From positions 138,048,501-138,112,500 of the forward strand of contig NC_134104.1 in assembly GCF_040939455.1 (NCBI RefSeq): 64,000 bases of DNA, in the 5' to 3' direction. The stretch's first letter is position 1. Each line of letters opens with the position of its first letter. A program made the position numbers and the translations under genes. This document shows positions 35,964 through 48,644 of this stretch, piece after piece. The notes below the pieces were generated by a model. The model was given only the letters and a program-made list of their open reading frames with translations, was not told the DNA's origin and ran no database searches. This stretch comes from Microcebus murinus (lineage: Eukaryota; Chordata; Mammalia; Primates; Cheirogaleidae).

Positions 35964-36785
35964 ATTTTAGATCATGCAATTTCTGATGTTTGACCATTTT
36001 CGACATATGAAAAGACAATTTCACATGGTTCAAAGTAGCATATTATATTATGCATTAACCTGAGCCTAACTATAGGCAGTAATTTGGGGGAGTCCAGTGG
36101 TGTCAATTTTAATATTATGGAGTATTTTTTTCTCACTAAATACAGTGATAATAAAAGCAGAGCCTCTTTTCTGGTCCGATACAACCTCTTCCTTCTTCAC
36201 ATGCTGCTTTTTAAATGTATTCGGCATTATTTTCATTTTGTTCTATCTGGCCTAGAATTCATTAGATCTTGGTTTAGGCATTATTTTTGAATGCATGGAA
36301 CAACCTCATTGTTTGCATTTGTACCTGTTCAAAGTTCATTTTAAATGCATAGTTTTATTTATCAATGGTTGTATATTGAAGGCTGCCTCTCCAATTCCTT
36401 TTTCAAAAGCAGATGATGATCTTCAAATGTTCACCGTTATTTCAAATGCTGTCTACTTAGTGCCTGTGCAACTTACTAAGTTGAGTTATTTGCCTTGTGT
36501 CTCCATTATCTGCAGTAAAGAGCACTTTCTTCCAAGCAGTAGAGGTTGGAAGTGTTATAAATCCTCCCTGGCAGAAAAAGTCACTTCCTGAACTGAAAAT
36601 AAATTTTCCCTGCATGGCATTTCCTGTGTAACATGATTAACTATTCCTCTTCAGCTGAAACACAGGAAAGATATTTGCCATTTCTTTGCTTTGTGCCCTA
36701 TAGCCCACAGCTTTTAATTAGCTAGCTTGGAAAGAAATCCTCCTCTAGCTTTCTAGCGTCTCCTGAATTAAGTCCAATCCCTTTA
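35964..36785. other. Unassigned stretch
   Basis: No gene was supported. ORFs at 36084-36290 and 36295-36591 (68 and 98 codons) have no motifs and no splice context. Confidence 0.45.
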
Positions 36786-36789
36786 GCCT

Positions 36790-36885
36790 GGGTTCTGTCC
36801 ATTACTGTTTTTCCAGTGGCTAGAAAAATGCCTGGAACATAGTAGGTGTTCAGTAAAGTATTTGTTGAATTAGTTAATTCAAGGA
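36790..36885 (+). repeat. L2/MIR 3' end
   Basis: 'aatgcctggaacatagtagg', 'tgttcagtaaagtatttgtt' and 'gaattagttaatt' form the forward L2-type terminus. Confidence 0.7.
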
Positions 36886-37269
36886 CCTTTTTAAACTTTC
36901 TAACCTCATTCCTTCTTTAATAATCAGGCCATCCTCTGAGTTCAGTGGGATTTTCTTATGTTTACTGAATTTTCCATATGCTTTTCATATTCTTTTTTTT
37001 ATGACACTTCTACTGCCTCAAATTCCCTGTTCATGGGCCTCTTCTACCTGTAGAACCATATACCTCCTTCAAGGCACTTCCTTTGCTCTCTGACAGTGCT
37101 AATTGATCCCACGACACATCACGTGTGCCTCCATTTCGTGTTTCACTATAGGCTACATTGTATTCAAATCGATTGCAAAAATTATTATATACATGCTGTG
37201 CATCAGGCATCTCTTATGAGGCATTTCAGATCCTCTCAGTCTTACTTGTGCATTGGTCCAGTCGCTGCT

Positions 37270-37775
37270 GTGTAGACCAGCTCTGTGTGGGCTCAGATAC
37301 ACTCCAGCAAATACAACCTGCCAGTACTCTACCTGACGCCCATGTTTATCCCCTTTCTCTTCCTGCAGTGAATCTCCCTATGGATGTTGAGGATTAAAGA
37401 CTGCAAAAATCTGTTTTGATCCCATACATTCACAACTTAGAAGTAGGGGCCATTTCAGGCTGTATGGTGCAAAACTCACCAATAGGAGACAGCAAATGGT
37501 AAATAAATTCTTCCATCCTTTTCCTCAAGGATAGGCTGTCTAAAAAGTATTGTTCAGATGACTTTCAAAAAGACTGTCCTGTGAGATCAAACAATCATTC
37601 ACATTTGATAGCTGACAGCCCTCAGCTTCACAGCAAATTCTTCTTTCCCTTTCTACATCCCACTGTTCCTTTTTCTCTTGCTCCCAGAAATTTAACTCCC
37701 TAATAAAAGTGCATATAGGCTTTTGCCATATGCTTTGCTTTCTGGGAAACCCAGACTATGACATCATACATGCCT
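37270..37775 (+). repeat. Possible old LTR
   Basis: The end 'taataaaagtgcatataggc', then 'ctttgctttctgggaaaccc' and 'agactatgacat' looks like the R/U5 part of an ERVL-type LTR with a polyadenylation signal. The start is not defined and I found no target duplication. Confidence 0.4.
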
Positions 37776-38690
37776 ATACTCAATGCTGGGAATAAAATAA
37801 AAAAAAAAAAGAAGAAGAAGAAAATATAATTCTCATCCTGAAGGTTATATTTGGGGAAAGGAAACATGAATTTTATCCAAAACTAAAAGTACTCCCTGTA
37901 ATAATTGAACTATGTACAAAGTACTAAGGGAACACAGATGAAATGACATCAAATTCTGCTAGCGAACATAGGGTTGATTGACTCAGTACAGACAATAACT
38001 TTGAATTAGGCTTTAAGTCACAAGAATTATGCCAGATAGGTAAGGGAAGTAAGAAAGTTCAGCTAAAACCAAGAGAACAGCATGAATGAAAGGAAAAGAG
38101 GTGCAAAAGTGTATTGTAGATACCAGCTATTTAATCATTTGTATTCCAGATTTGATTATAAATTATTTGAGGAGAAGGAACAAATATTATGCAACTTGGT
38201 AGAATTTATCCTTTCTTTCATTCGCTCAGTAAAAACTTGCAAAGTCCCTGGCACTTAATAATTGCTCAGTATGTGAGTGTTGCTTAGGTTTGAGTTCTTA
38301 GCTATTTTTTACAAACTGAAGAGCAATTTAAATGTCTAAGTATTGTTTGCTATCCAAGAGAAAATGGCAATTTATTGCTTAGTTATTTTGACAGAGTTTT
38401 TGATTTAATAGTGGGAAAAAAGTTGTGTACAAATTACATCTATGCAAGTCAGCCTTGAAATGGCTCCTATAAAAATTTATGTGAATAAGAATTCATGTGC
38501 AGTCCTCGTGTGCAGATTCCTAGGATTAGGGAAAATGATTGGAAGGATATGGAAGTTCAAGGGCAGGAAGAACTGTCAAGACAGAAATGTTTTTGTGCTC
38601 ACTTCTCACCACATTGGATCTTGCGTAAATTTTGGCTATATTTTACTTACTGTTCTATGAAAATAAGACCTATTCTTTAAAAATCATTTC
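37776..38690. other. Unassigned stretch
   Basis: Contains an A/G-rich patch at 37797-37823 and no supported gene. Overlapping + ORFs at 38442-38680 are unremarkable. Confidence 0.45.
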
Positions 38691-38691
38691 T

Positions 38692-39060
38692 TTGAACATT
38701 TTCTGGGCACTTAGCATTTGCCAGCACTGTGTTAAATGATAGGACAGAACAGATAAGTCAATTTATTCTCCTTTGCCAACACAATAGATTAGTGATGGCT
38801 GCCTGGAGTACAGAGATGCAGGTTTTTAAGCCAAGTCTTGGATCAAACTAAAAGCATTCTGTGATCAATAAGCAATGTCTGTCCCTGAACAGGGAGAAGG
38901 GAGTTGAAATGCATTTGCTTTACATTGTTTGCTCTGTCCTTGCCTAAGGAGTGCAGAATGAACAAAGACACTTGCCTTCAAGGAGCTCATGAGTTAGTGA
39001 TGACAATTGCGGATAACTAACATGGCTTAACAAAGTGGTACCAGAGGGGAACACCTCTAT
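38692..39060 (-). repeat. L2-like fragments
   Basis: 'ttgccagcactgtgttaaat' (38718) and 'ccttcaaggagctcatgagt' (38976) are reversed L2 3' end phrases, separated by about 230 bases of unclear sequence. Confidence 0.5.
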
Positions 39061-40785
39061 CATTCAAACTTTGAGGAACAAGGTTGAAGATATTTCAAAG
39101 AGAGCCACTTTAATCTATTTTATAATCAGGGCTTTCTGACTCTAAGATTAAATTTGAAAAACATTATTATGGAAGTAAAAGTATGAAAAACACTGACATC
39201 ATCCAACTCTTCTGAACTTATTTCCCAAATTATTCATCTGTTCTCACCATGGATGGATTATGAAATATTGGTTCTCTTCCTGGGTGTGTGCATTTAACCT
39301 CCTCTATGAGCTCCCCAGAGACAAGGATCAGAGCATCTGCCTCATTTCACCTCCCACTGCACCCAGAAGAGTAGTTTTGAATGAATCACTGAAGAACTAA
39401 GGGAATTTAACCTTATTTACCACTAATATGTAGTCAGTCAGCTTCAGTGGCATGAAAGCTCTGAGAACAGGGACAGAGAAAAAAACCCCAATAGTTAATT
39501 CTGTTTCAACCTCAAGGAAATCTCATGTTGGCATCCAATGATGCCTTCACCTGATGTTCACTTGAGTAGCAGTATTTTTGCCAAAGGGCCAGATAAAAAC
39601 AGAGAGAGTCGAATTCATTAAATTCCAGCTGTAGGGGCAATAAAATCATAAAATATTATATAAGGACAGTGAAAGGGATGGATAATTTAAAACAACAACA
39701 AAAAGCTCACTTTCCTTGACAGCAGGCAGGAGAATCACCTAGCCTGGCTGCCTGGCATTCAGCTTCACTTTGCCAGGGTGCCTCAAGTGGCTTCCTGTTC
39801 TTTGTTCTACTGGAGGCTGCTGGGCCATGTCATGCCTTCTGACTGGGCAGACAGAATGCTTTTAATTTGGACCACGGAGCTCTCAGCTCAAGAAAGGGCA
39901 AAAATTTGGACGAACCCAAGAAACAGATGATCGCCTTTGGTCTGATTCCAAGTGGGAATCAGTGCAGCATGGCTGCTGATGGCAAAGGATTGCACAAGGT
40001 ATAGATATATTGATAACTACATAATTTAGCAGTGATTTGGCACTTGGCCATGCCAGCAGGAGCCCCACAATAAGTCACAATTAAGATTGCACAAGTAAGA
40101 TTGCAACTGCTGTGAAGGCATGTAAAAATGAGCATTTTCACTCAAGCTAAACCAAGCCTTTCCTTTCTTTCCTTTTGCTTCTCTTCTTTTCCTTTTCTTG
40201 TTTTTTGCTACTCCCCTTCCACATGCAGCATGACATTTTCGCAAATATCTAGAACAGCCTGTGAGAATAGACTTCCATTTTAAAATTTAAAATGTTTTCA
40301 ACAGTACATCAAAGAACTTAATGATGAAGGAATGTATGTATTAGAGAGGAAGCACATGATGTACCCTTTGAATTCAAAAGCTTTGACAAAAGGGGAATAA
40401 ATGAAAAACATTATAAGGTTTTTAGGTTCTGATTTGAAAAATAAAGACAAGAGAAATTTAAACCTACCACTTTCCTTCTGCAAGCTTTTTGTTATGGAGT
40501 TGATAAATCTGTAATTTATAATCAGAAAGTTAAATGAAAATACTCATTTTCCCATGAACAGCTAGAGTATTCTTCGCAAATTATATCCTCAAGAGGAGAG
40601 ACAGAGAGGTAGATGGGCAAGTATAGACATATCCAGCTGTCAGAGGTTTTGGAGGAGAGAGCTGGGCAAGAAATATATCTATAGATCTCATCAGCAAACA
40701 GGTTGTGGTCTTGATTGATTGAATTAATGGTTCCATTCCTTCTATCCTCCAAGTATCCATGCCCTTTGCAATGTTATTTTGCAGT
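39061..40785. other. Unassigned stretch
   Basis: No gene. Three overlapping short minus ORFs (39883-40244) fall in a T/C-rich patch ('tttcctttcttt...') and are not supported. Confidence 0.45.
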
Positions 40786-40789
40786 TCCT

Positions 40790-41122
40790 CCCATTTCTAC
40801 TCTACTGTTTGACTTTAGGTTCAACCATGAAAATTACTTTGGCTAGTAAGATGTTAGCAGACTCCACGTAAGCAAAGGCTTAGAGTACGTGTCTGTGGTT
40901 AGGCTCACTCTCTTCTGCTTTTGCCTTCACCATGACAAGAGCCTGTCCCTGTTAGCTTGCTGGTCTGAAGATCTAGGCCCACCCTGCAACTTAGGTCCAA
41001 GCCCAGAAGGGACTAACTGATCAACAGCTGATCCTCAGATACATGAGTAATAATAAATGGCTGGTGTTTTAAACCACTAAGCTTTGAGGTGGCTTGTATA
41101 TAACAATAGCTGACTGATACAC
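40790..41122 (+). repeat. MLT-like interspersed repeat, family unsure
   Basis: The sequence ends with 'tgttttaaaccactaagctt', 'tgaggtggcttgtatataac' and 'aatagctgactgataca', a well-known terminus of an old mammalian repeat. The middle has 'accatgacaagagcctgtcc' and 'agcttgctggtctgaagatc', also typical. I do not recall its exact name. Confidence 0.65.
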
Positions 41123-41424
41123 AGGCAGTGTTTGAAAATTGGAAGACAATTAGTTCAGCCAGCATAGAACTGTGAGAAACTATGCAAGGATCAGGAAAAG
41201 TACTGGATAAAGCCAGTGTCAGTAAGACATAGTCCATCTGGTTGAGAGCTTCCCTAACCTTATTCTAGGTAAAAATAAGAACTTAAAGAGTAGAAAGAAG
41301 AATATAGTGGAAGGTATCTGTTGGAAGTTCAGGGAAACATAAATTCTTATTCATCAGCCTTTTTTGTTTGTTTGTTTCTACCATGAAGATCACCACCCTT
41401 CTGCACATTCATTAATCAGTAGTA

Positions 41425-41580
41425 GTAATAACTACCTTTTACTGTGTGGTTATTGTGTGCTGAAGATTTAATTAGACATTTTGCATATACTATTTAATTT
41501 AATCCTTTTTTACAGATTATCTCCATTTTACAGATTAAAAACTAAAGTTCTGATAAGATATGTAAATAGAAGGTGACAGA
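41425..41580 (-). repeat. MIR SINE
   Basis: 'tgtgtggttattgtgtgctg', 'tatttaatttaatccttttt' and 'ttacagattaaaaactaaag' follow the reversed MIR. Confidence 0.7.
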
Positions 41581-41781
41581 GACTATAATTGGTTTGTTTG
41601 TTTTGCTTTTTCCTATACTTGCCTTATCTCTTTTTTTGTATTTCATCCTGCTGTTCTGTGTTCTGCATCAATCCATGTCAGCTAACGCTGGTCTACATTC
41701 TAATTTTATTGACACATTTCTTAAATGTTTAACTTTTAAACTTAATTTTTTGGTGTTGTATCCAGAAACTTTGGCATTTGG

Positions 41782-41786
<5 letters not shown>

Positions 41787-41824
<38 letters not shown>
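41787..41824. repeat. (AT)19 microsatellite
   Basis: Uninterrupted AT for 38 bases. The ORF at 41573-41866 reads through it as a run of Ile-Tyr, which marks that ORF as an artefact. Confidence 0.97.
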
Positions 41825-41827
<3 letters not shown>

Positions 41828-41839
41828 TTTTATATATAT

Positions 41840-42655
41840 TTAGCTAGACAAATTGGTCTTGTGTAGACACAGTATGACAAAAAATCCAGAAAACATATCT
41901 GTGTCACCTAGTTACCTAAATTAGCCATATTTTAATTTAAAATAACATGTGGATATTCTTTTATTCATTACATTTATAAGTAGAGTAATTTATCAAAGAT
42001 TGTAATGAGAACGTCTGAAGTTCAGGTATATTCATTTAATTAAAATAAATGTTTTAAATGACAAAGTTTACTATGAGACAATGCTTAAAAATACAGTTTG
42101 AGGTTTCCAATGATATCTTCTTATTAAAACATGAATGATGATATGCACGCATACACACACATACACACAGAAAAATGCAAAATAAAACTGAAAAAAAAAC
42201 CATGCAATTTCAATATAATTACTAAACTCTTGTGAGGATTACCAGAGATCTCAACTGTCATGGAGATACATTTAAACACAGAACAGTGCCACTCACAAGA
42301 AAGATGAAAGCTGGAAGGATTGGTCTTTCAGGGCAATCTCTTGATGTTCATATTCTTGTTTTCATTTTCTCTTTCCGTCTAACTCAAACACAGAGGGTTT
42401 GTACCAAATAGACCATTAGGCAAATGCTCTATGCTGGGCTGTGATATTTTTCTAAGGGTCCTGTCTCCTTCTTTCCCTAGCACCTGTGAGGGGAGGAGGA
42501 AGGAAGGGAATGAGTCATGCTAAAAGGTGCCATTTTCTACCTGTGAGTGCTATGGAAATCATAGAGCAGTACATGTTGGGGTTATTTGTATTTCTAGTTT
42601 AAAAGAAATACAGACAATTCCATATTAGTGACACTAGCATATTATAATAATTGTC
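41840..42655. other. Unassigned AT-rich stretch
   Basis: No gene or nameable repeat. There is a short CA-rich patch at 42148-42169. Confidence 0.5.
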
Positions 42656-42659
42656 GTTA

Positions 42660-43100
42660 TCAAAACAACCAGGAAAGAGTGCCGTTCTCCAACACTCTAA
42701 TAGTCTCCAGCTGCAGTATGTTCTGGATCCACTGCAGTTTTTGAGCCAAGGCTAGGCTATGCCCTAGGCAACCCCAGCCAGTGACTATGGGAGTGCTAAC
42801 TAGGTCCTGGTCATCCCTGTCCAATGCACAGATCTTCTACAGGCAATCTTTGCACTGGAGCTTCCCATTGGGTCTGCTGGGACTTTCCCAGAGCTTCACT
42901 GCAGTCTGAGGCTTTTCCTGGCCAATGTACCTCCCTCCCTCCCCCTCTATTTCACAAGTCTCAGACTGATGAGCTGAAGGTTCTCTCTGCCTAATCCTGC
43001 TTCTTTTCCCCTTTATATTTCACAGCATTTCGCCTAATAAATCTCTTGAATTTCTAACCCCAGCTTGGTATCTGCTTCTCAGGAGCCTCCACTAACACAG
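42660..43100 (+). repeat. Possible old LTR
   Basis: The end 'cctaataaatctcttgaatt', 'tctgcttctcaggagcctcc' and 'actaacaca' has LTR character (AATAAA followed by a conserved terminus). The start is not resolved. Confidence 0.45.
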
Positions 43101-43990
43101 GAAGGCCTGTGAATCTAGAACTGGGGATAGAGGCCTAGGGTGGAGATCTAGGTTTGACATTCATCAGCCCTTAGAAGGGAGTTGTAGTCATGACCATGAA
43201 TGAAATCTGTGGATTGTGTATAAGGTCCTTCTTCTACAGAGTGGCTATTGTACATTTAAGTTAAAAGTCCAGAACTGCACAAATTCATTCTATGTACAGA
43301 TAGATCCAGCTAGTCTCACATTATCATTCCTATTGTTACTTTTAATCCTCGAGTAAAAGGCTTCCTTCGAAGTATAAAAACACGTGGACCCCAATGCAGT
43401 TTGAGTCAATAATCTCACATCCAATATAAGAAAATGAAATAGGTAGCCATCACTTAGAGAATGGTACCTAACTGAGGTTGTTTCTTGGATGTTGATGCAG
43501 CATGTCACCCACACATGGGTGATACAGAGAAAATGTGACATTCGGGGAATTGGCCTTGCCACCAGCTAATTATAAGACCAAGAATAATGATTCATTCAAC
43601 TCTTCATGGCATTGGCTGTGTGGAAGCTTCCTCTAGTGCAGGCTCAGAACTTCTTTCATTGAAACATTTCACTACATATATCATTCATAGAGAAGCCAGG
43701 TTCACTACAGCCCTTAGTTTTCCTTCTTTGTTGTTCTTGTCTCCTTCTAGCCTCTCTTGGTGGGTCCCACATCTTTGATTCTGCCTCTATTTTCAGAATT
43801 CTAGTGAGAAAAGTCCTTTCCCCATTTTAGCTAAGGTGTTCCTAATAGGACTTATTCCTGTAACTTTGTTAGGTTCAGAACAACTTTGTGGACATTTTGT
43901 CGTATCTTTTAACAGATACTTAAAAATATAGGACTTAATGTTGAAGTAGAATTACTCTAAAGAAGAGTGTCCTGTAACACATTTGCAGGA
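43101..43990. other. Unassigned stretch
   Basis: The minus ORF at 43290-43562 (90 codons) and the + ORF at 43587-43778 have no motif. No repeat was named. Confidence 0.45.
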
Positions 43991-43998
43991 TCTAAAGC

Positions 43999-44196
43999 AG
44001 GGTTTGGCAAACTTTTCTGTAAAGGGCCAGAGAATAAATATTTTAGACTTTACAGGCCTCATTGTCTCTCTTGCAACTACCAGCTTTGCCACTGTAGTAA
44101 AAAATAGTCATAGAGAAGGCACAAATGAACTTTATTTTTAAAAACACGTGGTGGACAAGATGTGGCCCATAGATGGTAGTTTGCTGGCCCTTGTGG
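43999..44196. mobile_element. hAT MITE (Tip100 type, MER45-like)
   Basis: Starts 'agggtttggcaaacttttct' and 'gtaaagggccagagaataaa'; ends 'ggtagtttgctggcccttgt'. The inner motif 'agatgtggcccatagatggt' fits the 'xxGGCCC' ends of this group. Eight-base flanks TCTAAAGC (43991-43998) and TATAAAGC (44197-44204), one mismatch, are a typical hAT duplication. The family name is from memory. Confidence 0.85.
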
Positions 44197-44199
44197 TAT

Positions 44200-45095
44200 A
44201 AAGCACAGCCCAGTATTTTAAGTTGTTTAAAACCTGAAGTAAAACATTTACATTATAAATGCATATGTGCAAAGTTCTACAATAAACAATGCATTTTCTA
44301 GCAACTATTGGCCGTTTCAAACTTCTGTTCATCTGACTGTAAGTTAATTTATACAATATATTTTCACAGTTTTCCTTTTAATGAATTAAAATTGTCATTG
44401 CTGAGTGTAGGTTGCTGTAAAAGAAAACTTAGGCTCTTTGAGTTTCATCAAGCAATCCATTAGCTCTTATCATGATGGCCTTATAAAAATAGCAAATATT
44501 TTGAAAGCCATTGAGTTTCAGGTTTATATTTATTGTATTTTTTTTTCCATGTTGTGAATATGTTTCTTTTTTTTTTTTTTCTATTGGTTTGAAAGCAAGG
44601 CCTATTCAAATACTAGCTTTTTTTCTCAGGAATTTCACAGTCCTCATTCCCCGATGAAGGCAGTAAATAGTTGCCATGGAGATGATTGCCAAAGCTCCAT
44701 TGAGGTTTGTGATTTCTGGCGGGAAATGAGCATCAAGAACAAATGAATTTTTTATAGCACTTTTAAATTTCAAAGCTAGCCTTTAAGTTGACCTTGTCAT
44801 ATAATCAGTGGGATTATCTAGTTATAATTACTTCTGCTGGTAATGATAAGTTGTTGGATATTAAAACTAAAGCTGAGCTGTAAGGAACACAGAATTAGAC
44901 ATACCCATAGGCCATACCATGTATTAAAACCACAACTCTCTCTGGGGAGAAAGAGCTCGAAGAATGGCTCCTCAAGGTTTCTGAATATTGTCAGGTTTCT
45001 TTGTGAATGCAAGATAGAAAATATAAATTTAAGAGTTTTTGCTTCCTGACATGTTGACACTAGCATTTTTTTTAGACTAATGGGAAGGAAATTGG
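44200..45095. other. Unassigned stretch
   Basis: No supported gene. There is a T run at 44567-44580. Confidence 0.5.
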
Positions 45096-45099
45096 ATTG

Positions 45100-45365
45100 G
45101 TAATTAAAATTAGGTTCAAGTCCTGGCTCTGTTACAAAGTCCTCATAGACTAAGTTGCCAGATTTAGCAAATGAAAATACAGAATGTACAGTTAAATTTT
45201 TATTTCAAATAAATGATGAGTACTTTTTAAGTATGTAGTAAAAATTACTTGCTGTTTATCTAAAATTAAAATTTAACTGAGCATCCTGTATTTTATCTGG
45301 CAACTCTTCCTTAGAGAAATCACAAACATAATCTTTCTGAGCCTCAGTATTTTCATATTAGATTA
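45100..45365 (+). repeat. MIR SINE split by a MITE
   Basis: The left part (45100-45153) reads 'ggttcaagtcctggctctgt' and the right part (45305-45365) 'aatctttctgagcctcagta' then 'ttttcatatta'. Together they make one forward MIR with the middle displaced by a palindromic element. Confidence 0.85.
45154..45304. mobile_element. Palindromic MITE (MER53-like)
   Basis: 151 bases that fold on themselves: 'gttgccagatttagcaaatg' at the start pairs with 'ctgtattttatctggcaac' at the end, and inner arms 'cagttaaatttttatttcaa' and 'aaaattaaaatttaactgag' also pair. Family MER53 from memory. It is nested in the MIR, so it is younger. Confidence 0.88.
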
Positions 45366-45779
45366 GTTTTAATCTAAATATTTTTTAGCTTTAATAGGAT
45401 TTTCAAGGTTAGGAAAGGCTGACTGCTATAACAAATGTTCCTTAATATTTGGTGGTTTAATACAGTATGAGGTATTTTTCTTACATTGTTTCCAGTGGGG
45501 TTCCATGGGCTGTCTTTCATCTGGTGGCTTAAGGACATTCTTCTTAGGGACTTCTTTTTATGGCTTTGTCATTTTCAAAATATGTTCTCAATAAAAGTAA
45601 GCAGGAAAATACACCCCTCCCATTGGTGAAAACTGGTGATGGTTACCACTTAGACTCAGGTGCTGATGAATGTTAAATTAACAATAGTCCCACAAAGAAA
45701 AATTGATACCATGGGTCTCTAGCCAATTTTTGCTCCATATGTTACTTTTGCTCAATTATTTACAATCACAGGTCTGGTA

Positions 45780-47230
45780 CTATTTTAGGCACTGGAACTA
45801 GAAAACTGAACAAATTAGATAAAGGCGCATACCTTAGAAAGTTTTGTTCTAGTTGGGAGTGAGATAAAAATAAAATAAAAATCAAATAAATATACATCAG
45901 GTATTGTGAACAAGACTAAAGCAGTATACAGGGATAAAGAGTTCATTGGGGGTTATATATAGAGAGAGTTTTCAGGACCTCTCTGATAAGGCAATATATA
46001 GCAAAAAACTAAAGGAAATGAGAACGTCTAAGGAAAGAGCATTCCAGACAGAAAAGGTAGGAAGTACAAGTCCTACAGCAAGAATGGCAAGAATTCACTT
46101 AGTGGGAAGAATAGCAAGAAGGCTGGGAAGACCAGATCAGGGTGAGCAAGCCAGTAGTGGTAGAAGGATAAGTCCAAGATTCAGGCCATTGTAAAGACTG
46201 GCTTCTACTCTGAGGTGTGCAGCCACTGGAGTATTTTGGGCACAGGCATGGTAAATATAATCACGCAAAATTTTAAAAGTCAGGTATTTGAAACTTGTGA
46301 TGCTTTGTATCTACTACAGAGTTTATACTCAACAATATAGGGCAAGGCTGTAGAAAGAGATTAGTCATGAAACTGTTACAACATTCTAGGTGAGAGATGA
46401 TGGAGCTGAGTAGACATAGTGAAGTTGTAGAGAAGCAGATATATTTAGAATATTTTTTAAAGGTATAAAAGGAATTTGTTGAAAGTGTCATGTAGTAAAA
46501 AGTGAGGAGGCAAAGACTACCCTGAAGTTTCAGGAGTGATTAAGTGGTAGAATAGACTGACATTTACTGATATTAGAAGTCTGTGAGAGGAACAAGGATG
46601 GGGGAGATCAGGAGGGTTCAATTTTGAATAAATTAAATGTAAGAAGCCTCAAATAGGTTAAATTAGTAATTTAATAAGTTAAATCAGATATCTAGGTGGA
46701 GACATATATCTGGGATTCCGCAGAGAGATTGAGGCTAGAGCTATAATAGGTTCATCATCATAGAGATGGCATTCAGGCCATAAGACTGAAGGCAGCCACC
46801 AAAAGAATGAATGTAGACAGACAAAAGAAGAGTTCCAAGGACAGAGCCTTGGAGCAGTCCAACATTAATAGGTCAAGTAGATAAAGAAGAATCAGCAAAA
46901 AAATTTTAAAAAATGAAGAATGTATAGCCAAAGAGCAAAATGTTAGGAGAAATGTGTACCCAGAGAAGTGATTCAAGAGAATATTTAATTAAAAGCCAAT
47001 GGAATAAAAATGTCAAATGCTGTTGGTTAGTTAAATTGAGAATCCATTAAGGGCCATTGGCTTAATCAATGTGGACATCTTTGATGAATTTTCAAGATGA
47101 AGAAACGGGGATGAAAGCTTTACCAAAGTCAAGTGAAGTCTGTTTAACATAGAATGAGAAGAAAGTCGAGGCACAAGTAGAAGGGATTCTTTGAAGATTT
47201 TTGCAGTAAAGTAGAGCAAATAAATGATTA
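45780..47230 (-). repeat. LINE-2 (L2), long reversed fragment
   Basis: About 1.45 kb follows the reversed L2: 'ttttaggcactggaactaga' (45783), 'ggaaagagcattccagacag' (46031), 'gcagccactggagtattttg' (46219), 'aatgtaagaagcctcaaata' (46637), 'tctaggtggagacatatatc' (46692), 'gagccttggagcagtccaac' (46843), 'aatgctgttggttagttaaa' (47015) and 'tgcagtaaagtagagcaaat' (47202). This covers part of the reverse-transcriptase frame and the 3' UTR, all decayed. It is the longest L2 in the window. Confidence 0.87.
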
Positions 47231-47274
47231 GTTCTTTAAAGTAAATCTAAGTTATCCACTAATTTGCTTCCGCT

Positions 47275-47585
47275 AATTCCTTAGTCATTTACTGCATGTT
47301 CATAACATAAAAGGCATGACACTAAGTGCTACGGATGCAAAGATAAGTATGACACACTCTGAGCTTGCTGCCCTCATGGTTTTGAAGAAAGATAGATGCA
47401 AACAGGGAAGTGCATGTCAGTGTGAAATGTGTTAATGAAGGTCCAACTAGAGTGCTATGGGAACATGCTCAAAAGCAGCAATGACCAGGAATTCACTGGT
47501 CAGAGAACAATTTAAAGAGGTGATGGTAGCAGAAACCTTTAAAAGATGACTGGACGTTAGCAGATGATTAAGGATCTAAGGACAA
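47275..47585 (-). repeat. LINE-2 (L2) fragment
   Basis: 'aaggcatgacactaagtgct', 'acggatgcaaagataagtat' and 'gttaatgaaggtccaactag' are reversed L2 3' end blocks, a second copy after the longer one. Confidence 0.75.
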
Positions 47586-47587
47586 TC

Positions 47588-47672
47588 TCTGAGGGCAGTT
47601 CCTAGGAACTTGTGATTTAAGAAGCCCTTCAGGTGATTCTTCTGCAGCTAAAGTTTGAGAAACAACTTGTCT
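47588..47672 (-). repeat. MER5-type fragment
   Basis: 'agaagcccttcaggtgattc' and 'agctaaagtttgagaaacaa' are the end of a reversed MER5 hAT MITE. Confidence 0.65.
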
Positions 47673-47949
47673 ATGTGTCTTTCTATTTTCCTTCTTGTAC
47701 CTTTTAGCTCCCACTATTGCAAACACTCAAGATTAGGGTAATGTGTCTTTTTTTTTTACTTAGTCTCTCCCTACCTACTGATAAGATTTTTTTATTCTGA
47801 GTTCTAACAAACCATTAGAAGACCCTTCTAAGAAAATAACCAAATAAATCATAAGAATGACCTAAAGTGTTGCTCTTCCAGATATCTGGGGCCATACTTT
47901 TTATTCCAAATTAATTTCTGGAAAATAACTAGCAATAACAAGAGCTACG

Positions 47950-48130
47950 GCTGTTGCATTTACTATATTCCAACTGCAAGGTGTTTTAGAAGTGTTACCA
48001 CATTTGATCTTTGCAATGGTCCATGAGGTAATTTTTATTAGACTTATTTTAAAGTGGCTTAGGGAAGTTAAAAGAAACTTGCTTACTCAGATTGCAAGCT
48101 CAGATCTATTGAACTCCAAAGCCATGATTC
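47950..48130 (-). repeat. MIR SINE
   Basis: 'atctttgcaatggtccatga', 'ggtaatttttattagactta' and 'ttagggaagttaaaagaaac' with 'tctattgaactccaaagcc' follow the reversed MIR. Confidence 0.75.
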
Positions 48131-48644
48131 TTTTCATTTCACAAATACTGCCTCATTTTGCTGCTTTTCCCAGAGGTGTTTGTGTTTTACATAGTCTATG
48201 GTACGGAGATATCAATGGGTTTACACCTTCTTGAAGGGAGTCAGGCACTGAGAAACAGGTAGAGATGATCTCATCTGGGTGGCCGTGGAAGCTTCTGAAA
48301 TCACACTATGAGCACTTGCCCTGATACATGAGGGTAAGACTTACAGATAAATGGTTGAGATGACAGAGGTGTCTTCCCTGTCAGAGTGAAACTTGCCTGT
48401 GGCTCTTTCTCATTACAAGTCAAAGCACATCTGAGAGACAAGTAGAAACCTCCTTTTTTTAAACAAGAAATTACTCTCATAAATGTGTGGTTGTAACTTT
48501 CCCAAATGTTATCATTTTCTGGAAGGAAAATGTGTCTCCCCCAGGAAGTCCCCAGCAGTGTACTCCAGCAGTGCACAGCTGTTGAGTGTGAGTTAGACTA
48601 AACAGGTGTGAACCATCTGGGCTTTAGTATGTGTGCTAATTAAC

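Noticed and set aside
41573..41866. 97-codon ORF (+)
   Set aside because: Reads through the AT microsatellite as Ile-Tyr repeats.
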